NCBI RefSeq assembly: GCF_030272615.1
Contig: NC_081415.1
Span: 372,043,809-372,107,808 of the forward strand
DNA length: 64,000 bases
Direction of reading: 5' to 3'
Source: Cryptomeria japonica
Taxonomy: Eukaryota; Streptophyta; Pinopsida; Cupressales; Cupressaceae
Numbering within the stretch: the stretch's first letter is position 1; each line of letters starts with the position of its first letter. The position numbers were made by a program, and so were the translations under genes. The notes under the pieces are model-generated. The model was not told the DNA's origin, did no database searches, and saw only the letters and a list, made by a program, of their open reading frames with translations. Below are positions 49,493 to 61,493 of this stretch, piece after piece.

Positions 49493-49811
49493 TGTAGACA
49501 CCTAAAAATGTCTCATTGATCATGTACTAATTATTTGTCTAAATTAGTTAAATAATTCTTTAATTATTTAATTAATCTAATTAATCTTATTCTTCTAATT
49601 TCATATTTCCTCATCATCTTACTAATTATTTCTATTTCAATTCTATCATCGTTTAATCATTTAAACCATTTTCTAATGTTAATTAAATATTTATTATTTA
49701 ATTAATTGTGATTTTTAATCCTCAATTTAAATAATCTTTATTATTTAAATAAATTCCATTTTCAATTTCTATCTCTATTCATCTAATCATTCAACCCTTT
49801 TCTAAGTATTT
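49493..49811 (+). repeat. Element 2 3' LTR, 5' part
   Basis: Begins TGTAGACACCTAAAAATGTC, a start shared by many plant gypsy LTRs, and continues AT-rich with TTAATTAA words. It is interrupted by the LINE 3' tail at about 49812; the remainder is not in the window. Confidence 0.7.
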
Positions 49812-50459
49812 TATTTTTTTGAAAAAAGGGGTTAAGATTTATTCAGAAATCATAGAAATACAAAGATCAGGCCTTAGGCCCACCAAGACAACAACCAAAA
49901 CTAAAAGGATCCAAAAAGAACCACCGGCACCACCACTACAAAGCCAAGTGACCATAGCATTAGATCCGACCGTCAGATTTCTAATGATAATACCTTTTCG
50001 GAAAGCCCTTAGAAAGATGATGTGGCATAAATTAGGGCCAAAGGCCAACCACTTTGAAATTACACCAAAAACCAAGCTCATCTGGAGCCTCAAAGGGCTT
50101 CAAAAATAACAATGAAAAGGAAACAAACATAAAAGGGAAATTGATACTACACCACTGGGTGCTCTTACATCATCCTATCTTCTAGCATTAACTTGTCTAA
50201 AGTTTCAAGATAATTAGGAGCTAGATCATCTCTTCCACTAAAATCCCAACCATCAACATGCTCTGAAGCCCACTTGGCCAAACAACCAACCACTCTATTC
50301 CACTCCCTGGGAATATGACAAAAGGAGACAAATTCCTATGTATTACACATTTGTAAAATCTATCTGACCACAAAAGCTAATTGTCAACTCAAATCATTCA
50401 AATTATGTTTGTTCAACATGTCCACAACAATCTAAGAATCCGACTCACAAATAAGCTTC
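49812..50459 (-). pseudogene. LINE 3' part: RNase H C-terminus and 3' UTR
   Basis: Minus strand, continuing from 63327 after removal of element 3: LICESDS, then TAG, IVVDMLNKHN, then PREWNRVVGCLAKWASEHVD and DKLMLEDRMM, ending at TAA 50165-50167. The Asp usual in this NRxxD motif is Gly. The 3' UTR (49812-50164) contains AATAAATC and ends CCCCTTTTTTCAAAAAAA, a LINE-type A-rich tail. The retained SDS(Q) stretch has Gln changed to TAG. Confidence 0.8.
50455..50459. other. Target site duplication of element 3, left copy
   Basis: gcttc, identical to 63322-63326. Confidence 0.9.
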
Positions 50460-52075
50460 TGTGTAGGGGAAAAAGTGAGACTAGGTTAATCATGCCCTAA
50501 TCCTACCTTTTGACACACATTACGGAATACGAAAGAGCCTAGAGATATCGCACAATTGGCTACTTCTTTTGGTGAAAGAGAGAGCCACGGGATATCTATT
50601 AGGATTTCTATTCCCTTGTTGAAATTGAAAGCTAAAATGATACAAGTTCAAACCCTAATCCCAAAATGCAAGTATGAACTAATAACAAGATTGCAGAATT
50701 GAGACTAAACAATGAACAGCTGTAAATGTAAGGATAAAATAAGAATGCAGATATGTACCTGGAGTCGAAATCAGACTGAAAATGTTCGGGACGGGGGCGC
50801 GGGTGCCACTGTCCTGAAAACTGCACCGGAAACCACTATTTTGCACCCTGAAACACTGTCTGGAAACTGTCGGAAAGCTGTCTGTCCGGAGGACCAGGGC
50901 GCCCAACGCCTCTGTCCCAGGGACCAGGGCGCCCAGCGCCCCTGTCCTGGTCTTTTGAGCTGCAATTTTACACAGGGTTCTATCTCAGTCTCCTCTTTCC
51001 GGATCTGTGTCCTGCGACGTCGTCCGAATCCCGAAACCTGCAATAATATCTGAAAAGGGGGAAGGGCGGCTATATAGGGTTTTGCCTTAGTCAAACCCCC
51101 GCTTTGGTGATTTCCACCTCCACGAATAGCCAAGTTGTTTTGTAAAATGTATTGTGTGTGCAGACCTAGTGTGTGTGCAAGGTCCAAAATGCAAGAAAGC
51201 AAACTAGAGCAACCTAGAAAGTAAACCCTAATTGCTTGTAAATGCTATAAATCAAGATGCAATGTGATCTAAAGCATGAATAAATGATATATCAAAGCTT
51301 ATGTAAGGACATGAAAACAATATGAAATCATACCCAACCCTCAAGGGAGGAGTACAAGCCAATCTTCAGTCGGTAATCTCCTATTGTTCTTCAATGTCTT
51401 CCAAGCCCTAATTGGATGAATGAATGGATTTGATAGATGCTTGATAGAATGATGTTGAGTGTTGTTGAAGTCTTCAAAGATCTGCTCTTTCGCTGCATAT
51501 CCCGTTCTTGGAAACAAAAATCCGATCCCTTCCAATGAGGAAAGAGAGCTTTTATGTATGAAACCCTAGGTCGTAAATTCGTATTTTGGCCGACCTAGAG
51601 ATTGAATATCCCGCCAATTTCTTGGGGTTAAGCTTTATTTTATGATTGGATCATGCTCCCAAAATTTCGAGAAAAATGTCCAGGACCATGTTGCACGGGC
51701 GCCATGGTTCCAACAACTTTTCACCAAATTTTCAGGCCGTCGGATATGATGATTTTAGAGAGAATCCCAAAGTTATAGGTGATTTCGAGATGTTTAGACC
51801 CCGAAACCAAGCCCCCAAGTTCGAAATAGGACTTAATTAGGGTTTTTGATTAAGTGATGTATTGGAGGAATAAAATGCGAAGGGCACGCTTTAGTGAAAG
51901 GGCCCAACTTTATGATGTAGAGAATGATGAAATAGGGACCTTAGAGCTAATTAATTTGATTAATTAAGTGCTTAAGGAGAAATGCAATGCAGAATGCAAA
52001 ATGCGCTAAGGCGGGTGCTAAACTAGGTGTGAAATTGTACCACCCTAGCGAGTGCGTACAATTTACGACGCTACA
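50460..52075 (-). repeat. Element 3 3' LTR (1616 bp)
   Basis: Left LTR on the plus strand, 3' in element orientation. It contains two units of a ~31-bp GACCAGGGCGCCCAGCGCC-type repeat (50892-50951) and a minus-strand TATA candidate CTATATAG at 51070-51077. Confidence 0.93.
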
Positions 52076-52092
52076 TTTAGCCCCCACTTTAG
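52076..52092 (-). other. Element 3 polypurine tract
   Basis: The minus strand reads AAAGTGGGGGCTAAA directly before the 3' LTR start TGTAGCGTCG. Confidence 0.8.
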
Positions 52093-52575
52093 CGGTCATA
52101 TGAGTACTACGTGCATATGCAAGCTAAAGTACAGAAAAGTAAACATCATTTGAAAAAAAAGGATATATCCATAAGTCGTCGGACGAAGCCCCCAGCGGTA
52201 TCTGCAGTACACAGTTAGGAACTGCACCCTACAAAACAAACGTTAGATCACAAAATCACCTAATGCTTACTAGGGAAAGTGATGAAATCTGTGAGTAGCT
52301 ATATGCCCCCCCCTGTTTCGACTTGCTTATTTAGGGAGGTGAAACAGGGTAGCATGTTTACTTGCGACAAATTGTGTAATAGAGTGTTGATGAGGGGTGT
52401 TCACTAAATAGGCTTCATCAGAGCACTTTTTGGAACATCTCGAGAGTAGGAGAAGGAAAATACGATTCCAACGCAACAAACGGCTCGAAAGTCACATCTC
52501 CCAAACCCAAGTTATGATAAAATGAATGATAGGGGAAAAATTAGGGTTTCGAGAAGTAAGAATAGACAAACGAGA
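52093..52575. other. Element 3 sequence upstream of the PMD gene
   Basis: Non-coding. It lies between the PPT and the PMD TATA candidate, so on the plus strand it is the only promoter-proximal DNA of the PMD gene inside the element apart from the LTR. Confidence 0.5.
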
Positions 52576-52583
52576 GTATATAC
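52576..52583 (+). promoter_or_regulatory. TATA candidate of element 3 PMD gene
   Basis: GTATATAC about 80 bases before the ATG at 52661; similar spacing to the TATA box of the element 2 PMD gene. Confidence 0.45.
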
Positions 52584-52829
52584 TTCGAAAGTGACACTTG
52601 TATTCGTCACTTTGCCAATTTCAGGATACTATTCAGTGCAGCGGAGCCCACCTAGTCATCATGCCTTCACGACGACCGGAGCATCCCACGAGGATCGAGA
52701 TCCTGCGCTAGGCCGTGATCGACGACGAGCCACTGGACGAGGTGAGTTGACTGAACATTTGACTTTTGATTTCTCGCATGTTTGACTTTTCCATGATCAA
52801 ATGCGGACCTTGAATGCCGACTGGGGCCC

Positions 52830-52975
52830 ACCTAGGGCGCCATGGTCCCTGAGGGGCGCCCTGGTCCCCCCAGGGCACCATGGTCCCTGACAGGGGCGCC
52901 ATGGTCCCTGCAGGGCGCCATGGTCCCTGACAGGGCGCCATGGTCCCCTCAGGGCGCCATGGTCCCCAATCAGGG
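52830..52975. repeat. GC-rich minisatellite in intron 1 of element 3 PMD gene
   Basis: About seven units of 17-22 bp around AGGGCGCCATGGTCCCTG. The same GGGCGCC word occurs in the element's LTRs (GGGCGCCATGGT near 51697 and 62941, GGGCGCCCAGCGCC near 50927 and 62110). Confidence 0.9.
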
Positions 52976-54958
52976 CCTGGCGAGGGGTTACAAGGCAAGC
53001 ATTCAATGTTCAACAGTTTGCATTTGCGATTTCGATGATTGAGTACTGATTTTGGTCATGTTTTCGTTTTGCAGGGTCTCCCGTACATGAGAGAGCATAC
53101 AGCGGGACACATCCTTCGCACTTTGCGAGACCAGATTCCACGGCTGACTCAGTCAGAGAGAGACACCCTATCGATAGTAGGATTGTGGTACATGATTCTT
53201 ATGCCGGCCATTCGATTTCATCCTGCGATGCTGATGGCACTGATGGAGAGATGGGATCCTGACACCTGTACCTTTCACCTTCCGGTAGGAGAGCTGACAG
53301 TCACACTCGAGGATGTGTACCGTATACTGCGTCTTCCTATCAGAGGAGCGGCAGTCACATATGCGACTGATCGGGTAGCAGAGGATCATCAGAGGGAGCA
53401 GATGTACTGCATAGGGAGAGTCATGCCGAGCGAGACGAGAGGTCGTATCATGGTCAGCTGGCTCTTACATCCTACAGGAGAGATACCACTTCTGAGATGC
53501 CTCATGATAGCCATCATAGCACTAGCCGTCTGCCCTAATGGGCGAGGGACACACATGCATGGGGGCCTCACATGGTGTATCAGAGGGATGGAGAGACATA
53601 GGAGAGTTTATGCATGGGGTCGGAGTATGCTTGCACATCTCTATCACGACCTTGAGGAGTATGTATTCGGACAGGGTTGTAGTTTGATGACATGAACACT
53701 TCTGCAGGTGTGGATCTTAGAGCACTTCACATGCACCAGGCCCGTCGGCTATCCACTGAGTATAGCGAGCGAGCGACCTAGGGTGTTCGCTTATCCACTG
53801 ACCAGCGAGTGGAGATTTGGGGATTTGTTGTATTGGAGAGTGACTATTGACAAACTGACATCTGAGGTGATAGTGTGGAGACCTTACCTACTGATGCACA
53901 GATGGGATGGTATGGAGAGATAGTTAGCATGTTTACAGAGGAATCGCCTACTGCGAGGACGATATGCACACATCATAGTCCCCTTCTACTTCGACCAAGT
54001 ACGGAGGTAGTTCGGACTAGAGCAATGTGTTCCAGCCGATGTGCCCATCTATACTCGACACTCACGGGTCCTTCCCAGACCTAGAGCAGTAGCGAGACCG
54101 ACGGTGGATGATATCGAGATGACAGACTTGGAGGGATCAGATGAGGATGTAGTCACTGACTATTCTGCAGAGCCTGGAGCACAGCGTAGATATGTTTCAT
54201 GGTTCATGAGATCATATCCAGGTCCTATCTTTCCACCAGATCATCCGACAGGCTATCCAGGCCCATGGAGACATGGAGACCGAGACAAGGATGAGGGATC
54301 CAGGTCAGAGGAGTCAGATGAGGGAGAGGGTCATGAGGAGACGGGAGATCCTGATCCACCTACAGGCGATCAGCCCAGTGACGAGGAGGAGGATGCAGAT
54401 AGAGAGGAGGACGAGGAGGATGCAAGTGATGATGCAGATGAGGATGAGGATGATGAGGAGGACGACGAGGAGGATGATAGAGATGATGAGGAGGAGTCGG
54501 ATGCAGCTCCCCACCATTCAGGAGACGATACCATAGCCCTAGATCCACCTTTTATTCCCCAACAAGCGGAACAGGAGGCGATACAGAGACCTGTCACCAG
54601 TACCATCCAGCCTACACCCATCGTGGATAGAGTATTCGAGCGAGGGGAGCCTAGTGGTTCCCAATCACAGATGCTACCATATCATGATCCCTACTGGCGC
54701 AAGGGAGATCCAGGTATAGTAGGTCTATACTGATTGATTAATGCTTTGATGATATAGAATGGTACTAACAAAGATCTATTCTACTGCCACAGCTAATGTG
54801 CAGGACTGGCGTTCCTTGATTCAGCAGGCAATGACAGACATCTCCATGATAGCACAGATTCCTAGTTCCTCACAGATTACGTTCAGGCCTCAAGGGAACG
54901 CGGGTCAGCATGAGGATTTGTTTTTCCCATTCCGATTACAGGTAGATATATGGAGGGA

Positions 54959-55126
54959 GAGAGAGAGAATCCTATCAGAGGATCTCCGTCAGGCGCGGTA
55001 GAGAGAGGGAGTCCTATCGGAGGATCTCCATCAGGCGCGGCAGAGAGAGAGAGTCCTATCAGAGGATCTCCATCAGGCGGGGCAGAGAGAGAGAGTCTTA
55101 TCAGAGGACCTCCAGCAGGTGCGGCG
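54959..55126 (+). repeat. Four 42-bp tandem repeats coding a 14-residue helical unit
   Basis: Units start at 54959, 55001, 55043 and 55085 and encode RERVLSEDLHQARQ-like heptad pairs. Unit 1 ends CGGTAG where units 2 and 3 end CGGCAG and GGGCAG, so that stop is a CAG-to-TAG change. Confidence 0.92.
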
Positions 55127-55319
55127 AGATCTAGTAGCGGCCCAGACTGAGGCTACCACCTATCGTGCGATCCTCATGGATAGGGATCGTAGGAGTTCCT
55201 CTCGGAGTCAATCACAATCTGTATCATGCTACACACCCATGGGTCCACCTCCACGGCCAGATCAGGAGGGAGCATCCAGTCGACACTCTCCAGCCACTAG
55301 CCCTAGGGATAGGAGATGA

Positions 55320-55913
55320 TTGTATGATGTAAGAGAGAGATCACATTTTGGATATTCAGTGACCTATGTTTGTACACGATCCACACATATATATGTATAT
55401 ATACATGGTTCTCGTTCTGTCTCAAATGTGTTATCTTTAATGCCTAAAACAATGTATATTTTGTTTTGATTAAATCTAATACATTTGGTAAATGTACATG
55501 TATGTTCAGAATTTAATTTCTATGTGATTGATTTCTCAATGCTCCATGATTAAATTGATACATGTGTGACTTAATTAAATATTTAATCAAGTACAACATT
55601 GATGATAAGGAAGAAATATGCATTAAGTTTAAGAATCATATAACTAATGTGATTTAATTTTGAACTTAAACACAACATGATACGATTCTACTTAACACAT
55701 AAAGACACTGTATAATATGCTAGCATAATGAAAATGTAAACCTTTTACAATTTACATTAATGAATTCAAGACAAACTATAAAGTAAGAAGAAATGCTTGT
55801 CAGGAACGAAGCAATATAGATCAAACATCATAACATTTAATTCTATTTTGCTTTAATTAAGAAACACTAACATATTATCCAATGTTGAAGAAGATAGATA
55901 AGAAGTGAAGAAT
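55320..55913. other. Short spacer between converging PMD and pol genes of element 3
   Basis: AT-rich, with a TATATATGTATATATACAT palindrome near 55387. No frame. It presumably holds both 3' ends. It is much shorter than the spacers of elements 1 and 2. Confidence 0.5.
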
Positions 55914-58900
55914 TTAAGCATAATATCTACGCAAGTGCATAGCATTGATAGGTTCTTTAAGAGGCGTACCGTCTACATCCGCTATTTTGTAAGCACCTGA
56001 TCCATAATCCTCAATAACAATATATGGTCCAAGCCAATTAGGACTAAATTTTCCCTTTTCGGCCGGCAAGGCATTCACATTGCGCTGATTCTCATAAAGG
56101 ACTAGATCACCTACTGAGAAGGAACGTTGAATGACCTTATCATTATAGCTTCGTTGTAGAGTTTTGTGATACGCTTGAATATGCTCAAGAGAATTTATAC
56201 GCTGTTCATCAAGCATCTCAAGCTGTTGAAGTCGTTGTTCTCTATAGGAGTCATCATCTACTATACCTTTAAGAGAAACCCTTAGTGATGGAATTTCTAA
56301 CTCTAAGGGCATAATAGCATCAGCACCATAAACAAGATTATAAGGAGTAGTTCCCGTAGCAATTCGTACACTCGTTCGGTAGGCCCAAAGAGCGTAGATT
56401 AGCTGGTTACTCCAATCCTTACCATGCTTATTTACGGTTTTACGAAGAATTTGCTCAATTATCTTATTGGATGATTCGGCTTGGCCATTTGACTGAGGGT
56501 AATACGGTGTAGAAAATTGATGTTTGATATGATACTTCTCAAGGAATTTCTTCACGTCCTTGTTCTTAAACGATGTTCCATTATTTGAGATAATAGTGGA
56601 AGGTATACCAAATCGAGAAATAATGTTTTCTAGAAGAAATTGACAAATCACTTCAGCAGTAGTAGAGCGAAGGGGAATAGCCTCTACCCACTTCATAAAG
56701 TAATCTGTTGCAGTTATAATGAAGGTGTGTCCTTGAGATGAAGGAGGAGAGATTTTTCCAATAAGATCCAAACCCCATGCGGAGAAAGGCCAAGAAGCTA
56801 CTTGAGAACGAAGTTCTTGGGCAGGAGCATGAATCAGATTATTGTGTTGTTGACATTGGTGACATTTCTTAACAAATGAGAAGGAATCCTTCTGCATAGT
56901 TTGCCAATAGTATCCTATACGAAGCAACCTATGAACCAGGGATTTGCCCCCAAAATGCCCCCCACAGGCACCCGAATGTGCCTCTTCAAGAGCAACAGGG
57001 ATTTCTGACTTGTTAAGACAACGAAGAAGAAGACCATCATAACCCCTTCGATAAAGGACATTAGAAAGGATGATATACCTAGCAGACAGCTTGCGGACTC
57101 TAGCCCTAGTGTTCCTATTAGCAGAATCAGGGAAGGTACCATCGGTCAAATATCTTACAATATGCGAGAACCATTCATCTGAGTCTACAAAGTCACAACA
57201 TGTTACCAAGCTAGAATCATCTTCAATAGCTGGAGAAGTAAGATTGTGAATAACGAAGTTAAGATCGACCTTAGGGTCCTCTAAAGATACTAACGAAGCC
57301 ACACATGCCATCGCATCCGCATGTCGGTTATCTTTTCGAGGGACCGGTTCCATGGTATAAGAATCAAAATTTTGTAATAAAGATATAGCAAGGTCTTTAT
57401 ATTGTGATAATTTGTCTTGTTTTGCTTGATATATTCCTGTTACTTGTCTTATAATTAATTGCGAATCTCCATAGATATGTATGTGTTTTATATTAAGAGC
57501 TAGAGCTGCTTTTATTCCTGCTATAAGAGCCTCATACTCAGCAATGTTATTGGTACACAGGAAATTTAGACGATATGATAAGGGAATAGGTTTCTTTGTA
57601 GGAGAAACCAAAACAACCCCTGCCCCCAATCCCGTACGACACTTAGAGCCATCAAAATATAACTCCCAAGTTTCATCTTTCTCTATAGAAAGAATGAAAT
57701 CATCAGGAAAGGACTACGGGTTAGGGAATGAAAAAGGTGAAGGAGCCTCAACTAAGTGATCAGTCAACGCTTGTCCTTTAATTGCTCTTTGTGAAACAAA
57801 TTTAAGGTCAAATTCAGTTAACATCATAACCCACTTAGCGAGACATCCTGATAAATCAGTTTTAGAGAAAAGATGCTTCAACGGATCAAACTTAACCATG
57901 ACATGGACTTCTGAATTTAAAAGATAATGTCTCAATTTCTGAGTCGCAAACACCACGGCCAAGCATTGTCTTTCTATCGTAGAATATTGGGTCTCATAAT
58001 CGAGTAAGATACAACTTATGTAATAAACCAGACACTCCTTACCATCTTTGTCATGTTGTGCTAACAATGCTACGAGAGCATGAGAAGAAGCAGCTGTATA
58101 CAGGATAAAGGGTTTAGAAGGTTCAGCAGGTTGAAGAATAGGAGGACTAGCCAAATACACTTTTAAATCTTCAAATGCTTGCTGACAATCCTCATTCCAC
58201 TAAAAAGTGATATCCTTTTTAAGGAGTTGAGTAAAAGGAAAGGTACGATCCGCAAGCTGAGACACAAACCTACGAATAGCCTGAATCTTTCCTTGTAAGC
58301 TTTTAAGTTGAGATACATTTCGAGGAGGTGGCATGTTAACAATAGCATCTATTTTCTTAGTGTCCACCTCAATCCCACGATGCGAAACTATGAACCCTAA
58401 TAGTTTTCCACTATCCACACCAAAAACACATTTTCGGGGATTCAAACGCATGTGATATTTACGAATTCTTTCGAAGATTTGACGAAGGACTTTAACATGA
58501 TCCATGCGAAGAAAGGATTTAGCCAAAATATCATCAACGTAATCCTCTAAAATCTTATGCATATAATCATGAAAGATAAGGGTCATCGCTCGTTGATAAG
58601 TTGCACCAGCGTTTTTAAGTCCAAAAGGCATCATTATCCAACAAAACGTACCCCAAGGAGTGGTGAAAGCGGTTTTGTATTGATCTTGAGGGTTAATGAA
58701 AATTTGATTGTAGCCTGAAAAACCATCCATGAAGGATAAGAAGGCATGTCCTGCCGTAGAATCAACTATCATATCAATGTTTGGAAGAGGGAAATCATCT
58801 TTTAAAGAAGCCTTATTTAGATCCCGAAAGTTGGTACACATTCTTATTTTGTTATCTGGTTTAGCCACAGCGACAATGTTTGAAATCCATGGGGAATAGT

Positions 58901-61493
58901 CAATAGGGCAGATAAATCCAGCCTCCAATAACTTTTCAATCTCAGCTTTAACAAGCAGAGCTATCTTAGGATTCATTTTTCGAATCTTTTGTTTCACGGG
59001 CTTAGCATCAGGTACTAAGACGATATTATGAGTAACAATCTTAGGATCTATACCAGGCATGTCAGAATATGCCCAAGCAAAAATCTCAGGGAATTCATAC
59101 AATAGTTCTTCATATTGTTTTTGTTCCTCTTCATCCAAACATTTTCCAATTTTAATGATTTTTTCTTTGTTGCAAGGATCCATCTTAACATCAAGGGTAT
59201 CACTTATGAGGAGATTACTTTGTTGAGGAGTATCCTTTAACTGAGGGAATTCTTTCACAGTCTTATCATTATCAATCTCTTTTCCAAAATAATCTTCAGT
59301 ATTCAAACAATAAGGGAGTCCCCTATTGTGATGATAATGAGGAAGAGTGTCATAGGCTCCCAAGAACTTAGCTAAAGCGTCGTCGGTAGGGAAGATATCT
59401 AGAGCACAATCACCCGAAGAATCCTCATCAATATACTCAGGGTGTTGTATTGATAAAGATGTAGAGATGGCATTAACACTAATGCATGGTCTTTTAGAGG
59501 CTTTAGTATGTCTGCAGGGATTATAGCCAAGTCCAAAGGCATAATGTTGAAAATTAGTCTCTAGAGGAACTCTAATCCCTTGTTCATTAGCACCACAACC
59601 TTTTCCATGATACCCATGCTTAGCAAAAATGTGAAAACCACGACCATAGCGATCAGCCATTTCAGGAAAAGAAGGTGGTTTTTCATAAGATAAAGAATCA
59701 AACTCTTCATAGTTATAGATGTGAGAAGAGGAAGTTTGAGAAGCGGCCACAAAATTATTACTCATAGCTTCAGGCAGGGTTGATTGACTTTTAGCTTCTT
59801 CTTTCTTTTCAACTTTGTGATTTCCAGCTTCTTCCTTCTTTTCAACTTTAAGTTCTCTAGAAGGAATCTTATATTCACCCACAAAGGTAGGGTTAAAGTC
59901 AAGAGATCCCCAATCATCTTCTACAAGAAACTTCTCAGGATCAAAATCCTTTTTATGTGTAGTTTCAAGCCGAGAAGGATCTTCCTTAGGAATTCCAGAT
60001 TCATCCCAAGGATTTTGATCATCGGAAAGCGAAGACTCATCGATTGGTTTCTTGTTTAAAGAGTCATCACTAGACGAGGATGGCGTAGAAGAATCTCCTT
60101 TGGAATTAGATGTTTGTAGACAAGCTTGAAAATTAGTATCACCCATCAAGGTATATGTCTTGTTGTTATAAATGAATTTAACTTGTCTATGCAATGTAGA
60201 GGGGACAGCTTGCATGCTGTGAATCTAAGGCCTCCCTAATAGCAAATTATACGTTAAATTTCTCCGCATAACATGGATAGGAGTAGGCAAAGTAACAGGT
60301 CCCACTGTGAGAGGTAAGGTGATGATACCCAATGAAGTCTTAGCCACATTGTCAAAACCACGAATGGAACGAGAGTCAGGCTCCATAAGAGAAGTATCCA
60401 CATTCATCTTATGTAATAGATTGATGCTACACACATTAAGGCCAGAGCCATTATCTACTAATGTTCGTCTTATAGCAGTGTCTTTCATGACAACCACAAT
60501 CATCAAGGGATCATATTGTTGTTGGACTTCACTAGTAGGCAACTCATCTTGCGTAAACACAATTTGAGGCTTAGGATTCATCACAGAGTTAACAAAAGAT
60601 GCTATATTACTAGATGTATTCGGTGGAGGAACATTCAAATCTTTCAAGGCATCTTGTAACATTCCATGATGAGCGGAAGAAGTTTGAATCAAATCCCAAA
60701 GGGATATCTTAGCAGGGGTAGTTTTAAGTTGTTCTATGAGATCATATTCCTTACCCATAACTTGCAAAATACGAGGAGCTTGAGGAAGGATTGGTTGAGG
60801 ATTAGGAAGCGAAACTGGAATAACAGGAGGAGGATTGGGTTGCTTATTATTTCTGGTATGATAAGTATGGGCAACCGCATGATAACTCTCTCTAGTTATT
60901 TGCTTAGCATAATTGTAAGGACTTATAGGTTGTCTTCCTTGTACGGTAATGATTGGTTTATTTGGAGTACCAAAGGAATCATGATCATACCTCCCTTGGA
61001 CAGTAAGGAGAGGAGTCTTAGGAATTTGAAAGGTGGGAGAAGGATAAGCACCTTGGACTTCAAAGAGGGGTTTGTTATATTCATTCAAATTTATCATGTT
61101 AACCAACTTAGAGATCTTGTTTTTGTTTATAGGTTTCGACAAAGCCACAAAGTCATCAAAGGCATCATCCAACAAAGCATAATCATATCGGTTAAAGGGT
61201 TTGTCTTTTGATTCAAAAGGAGACATCTCCTCATAGAGGGGATTATTGAAAACAACCATGTTACTAGATTCAGGGGAAGAGTGGATAGGAATGTATCCTT
61301 GAGAGGAATCATTCGACTTATCTTTCTCATCACACCTAAATGGCATAGTAACAAGGTTTATGAGTTTTTGGTAAAATGAAGGTTTAGCATCCTTAGGGTT
61401 TAAAAACTCATCTAAAGCTTCATCTAATTCATCTTGGCTATACTCATAATAATCATCAAATGCATGAACATTTTGCAAATAAAAATCTGACAT
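55914..61493 (-). pseudogene. Element 3 polyprotein: protease, G-patch, RT, RNase H, aRNH, integrase
   Basis: A single frame of 1860 codons from ATG 61491-61493 (MSDFYLQN) to TAA 55914-55916, broken only by TAG at 60225, 58200 and 57714. The first ~300 residues show no capsid or zinc knuckle but have three VQG repeats. Protease: LVDNGSGLNVC near residue 347; LLLGRP, then TAG where Trp is expected. G-patch near residues 615-645 (KHGYHGKGCGANEQGI). RT: DDFPLPNIDMIVD, FMDGFSGYNQI, YVDDILAKS near residue 985. RNase H: LVYYISCILLDYE, LAKWVMML. aRNH: LYFDGSKCRTGLGAG, NIAEYEAL, YGDSQLIIRQVTG. Integrase: CHQCQQHN, WGLDLIGKIS, then IISNNGTSF where the catalytic Asp is Asn, and GQAESSNK. Not autonomous as it stands. 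Confidence 0.92.

Larger units (their letters stand above)
44986..49811 (+). mobile_element. Ty3/gypsy Tat-type element 2, 5' deleted, with antisense PMD gene
   Basis: Plus-strand order: CACTGGGGGCATAA (about 44996), A-rich spacer homologous to element 1, antisense PMD gene (46710-49118), PPT (49479-49492) and LTR start (49493). No gag-pol sequence was found upstream, so the coding half was lost by deletion. It is cut on the right by a LINE at about 49812. Confidence 0.7.
52661..55319 (+). pseudogene. PMD gene of element 3, three exons, antisense to gag-pol
   Basis: Exons 52661-52741, 53075-54713 and 54793-55319 join to 2247 nt, 749 codons, with all frames consistent. Intron 1 is GTGAGT...TTTTGCAG; intron 2 (79 bp) is GTATAG...CCACAG with a TACTAAC branch site. 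The start context TCATCATGCCT matches element 2. Exon 2 holds the PMD domain: GLPYMREHTAGHILR, ERWDPDTCTFHLPVGELTV, TLEDVYRILRLPIRG, WILEHFTCTRPVGYP, EVIVWRPYL, FYFDQVRR, FGLEQCVP, then a Glu/Asp-rich segment (54330-54530). Exon 3 encodes a helical repeat and a Ser/Pro tail. Stops: TAG in exon 1 (52709), TGA 53693, TAG near 53922, 54008 and 55000; at least three TAGs replace a Gln seen in relatives or sister repeats. Close to intact but not translatable as one product. Confidence 0.85.

Noticed and set aside
49819..50109. 96-codon plus-strand frame beginning MKKGVKIYSE
   Set aside because: It lies antisense in the 3' UTR of the minus-strand LINE; no family resemblance and better explained as a chance frame.
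52797..53013. Trp/Pro/Gly repeat proteins across the GGGCGCCATGGTCCC array
   Set aside because: The array lies in intron 1 of the PMD gene; frames arise from the repeat alone.
54273..54621. Overlapping Arg/Met-, Ser- and Ile/Leu-rich frames on both strands
   Set aside because: Shadows of the acidic GAGGA/GATGA-rich part of the PMD gene.
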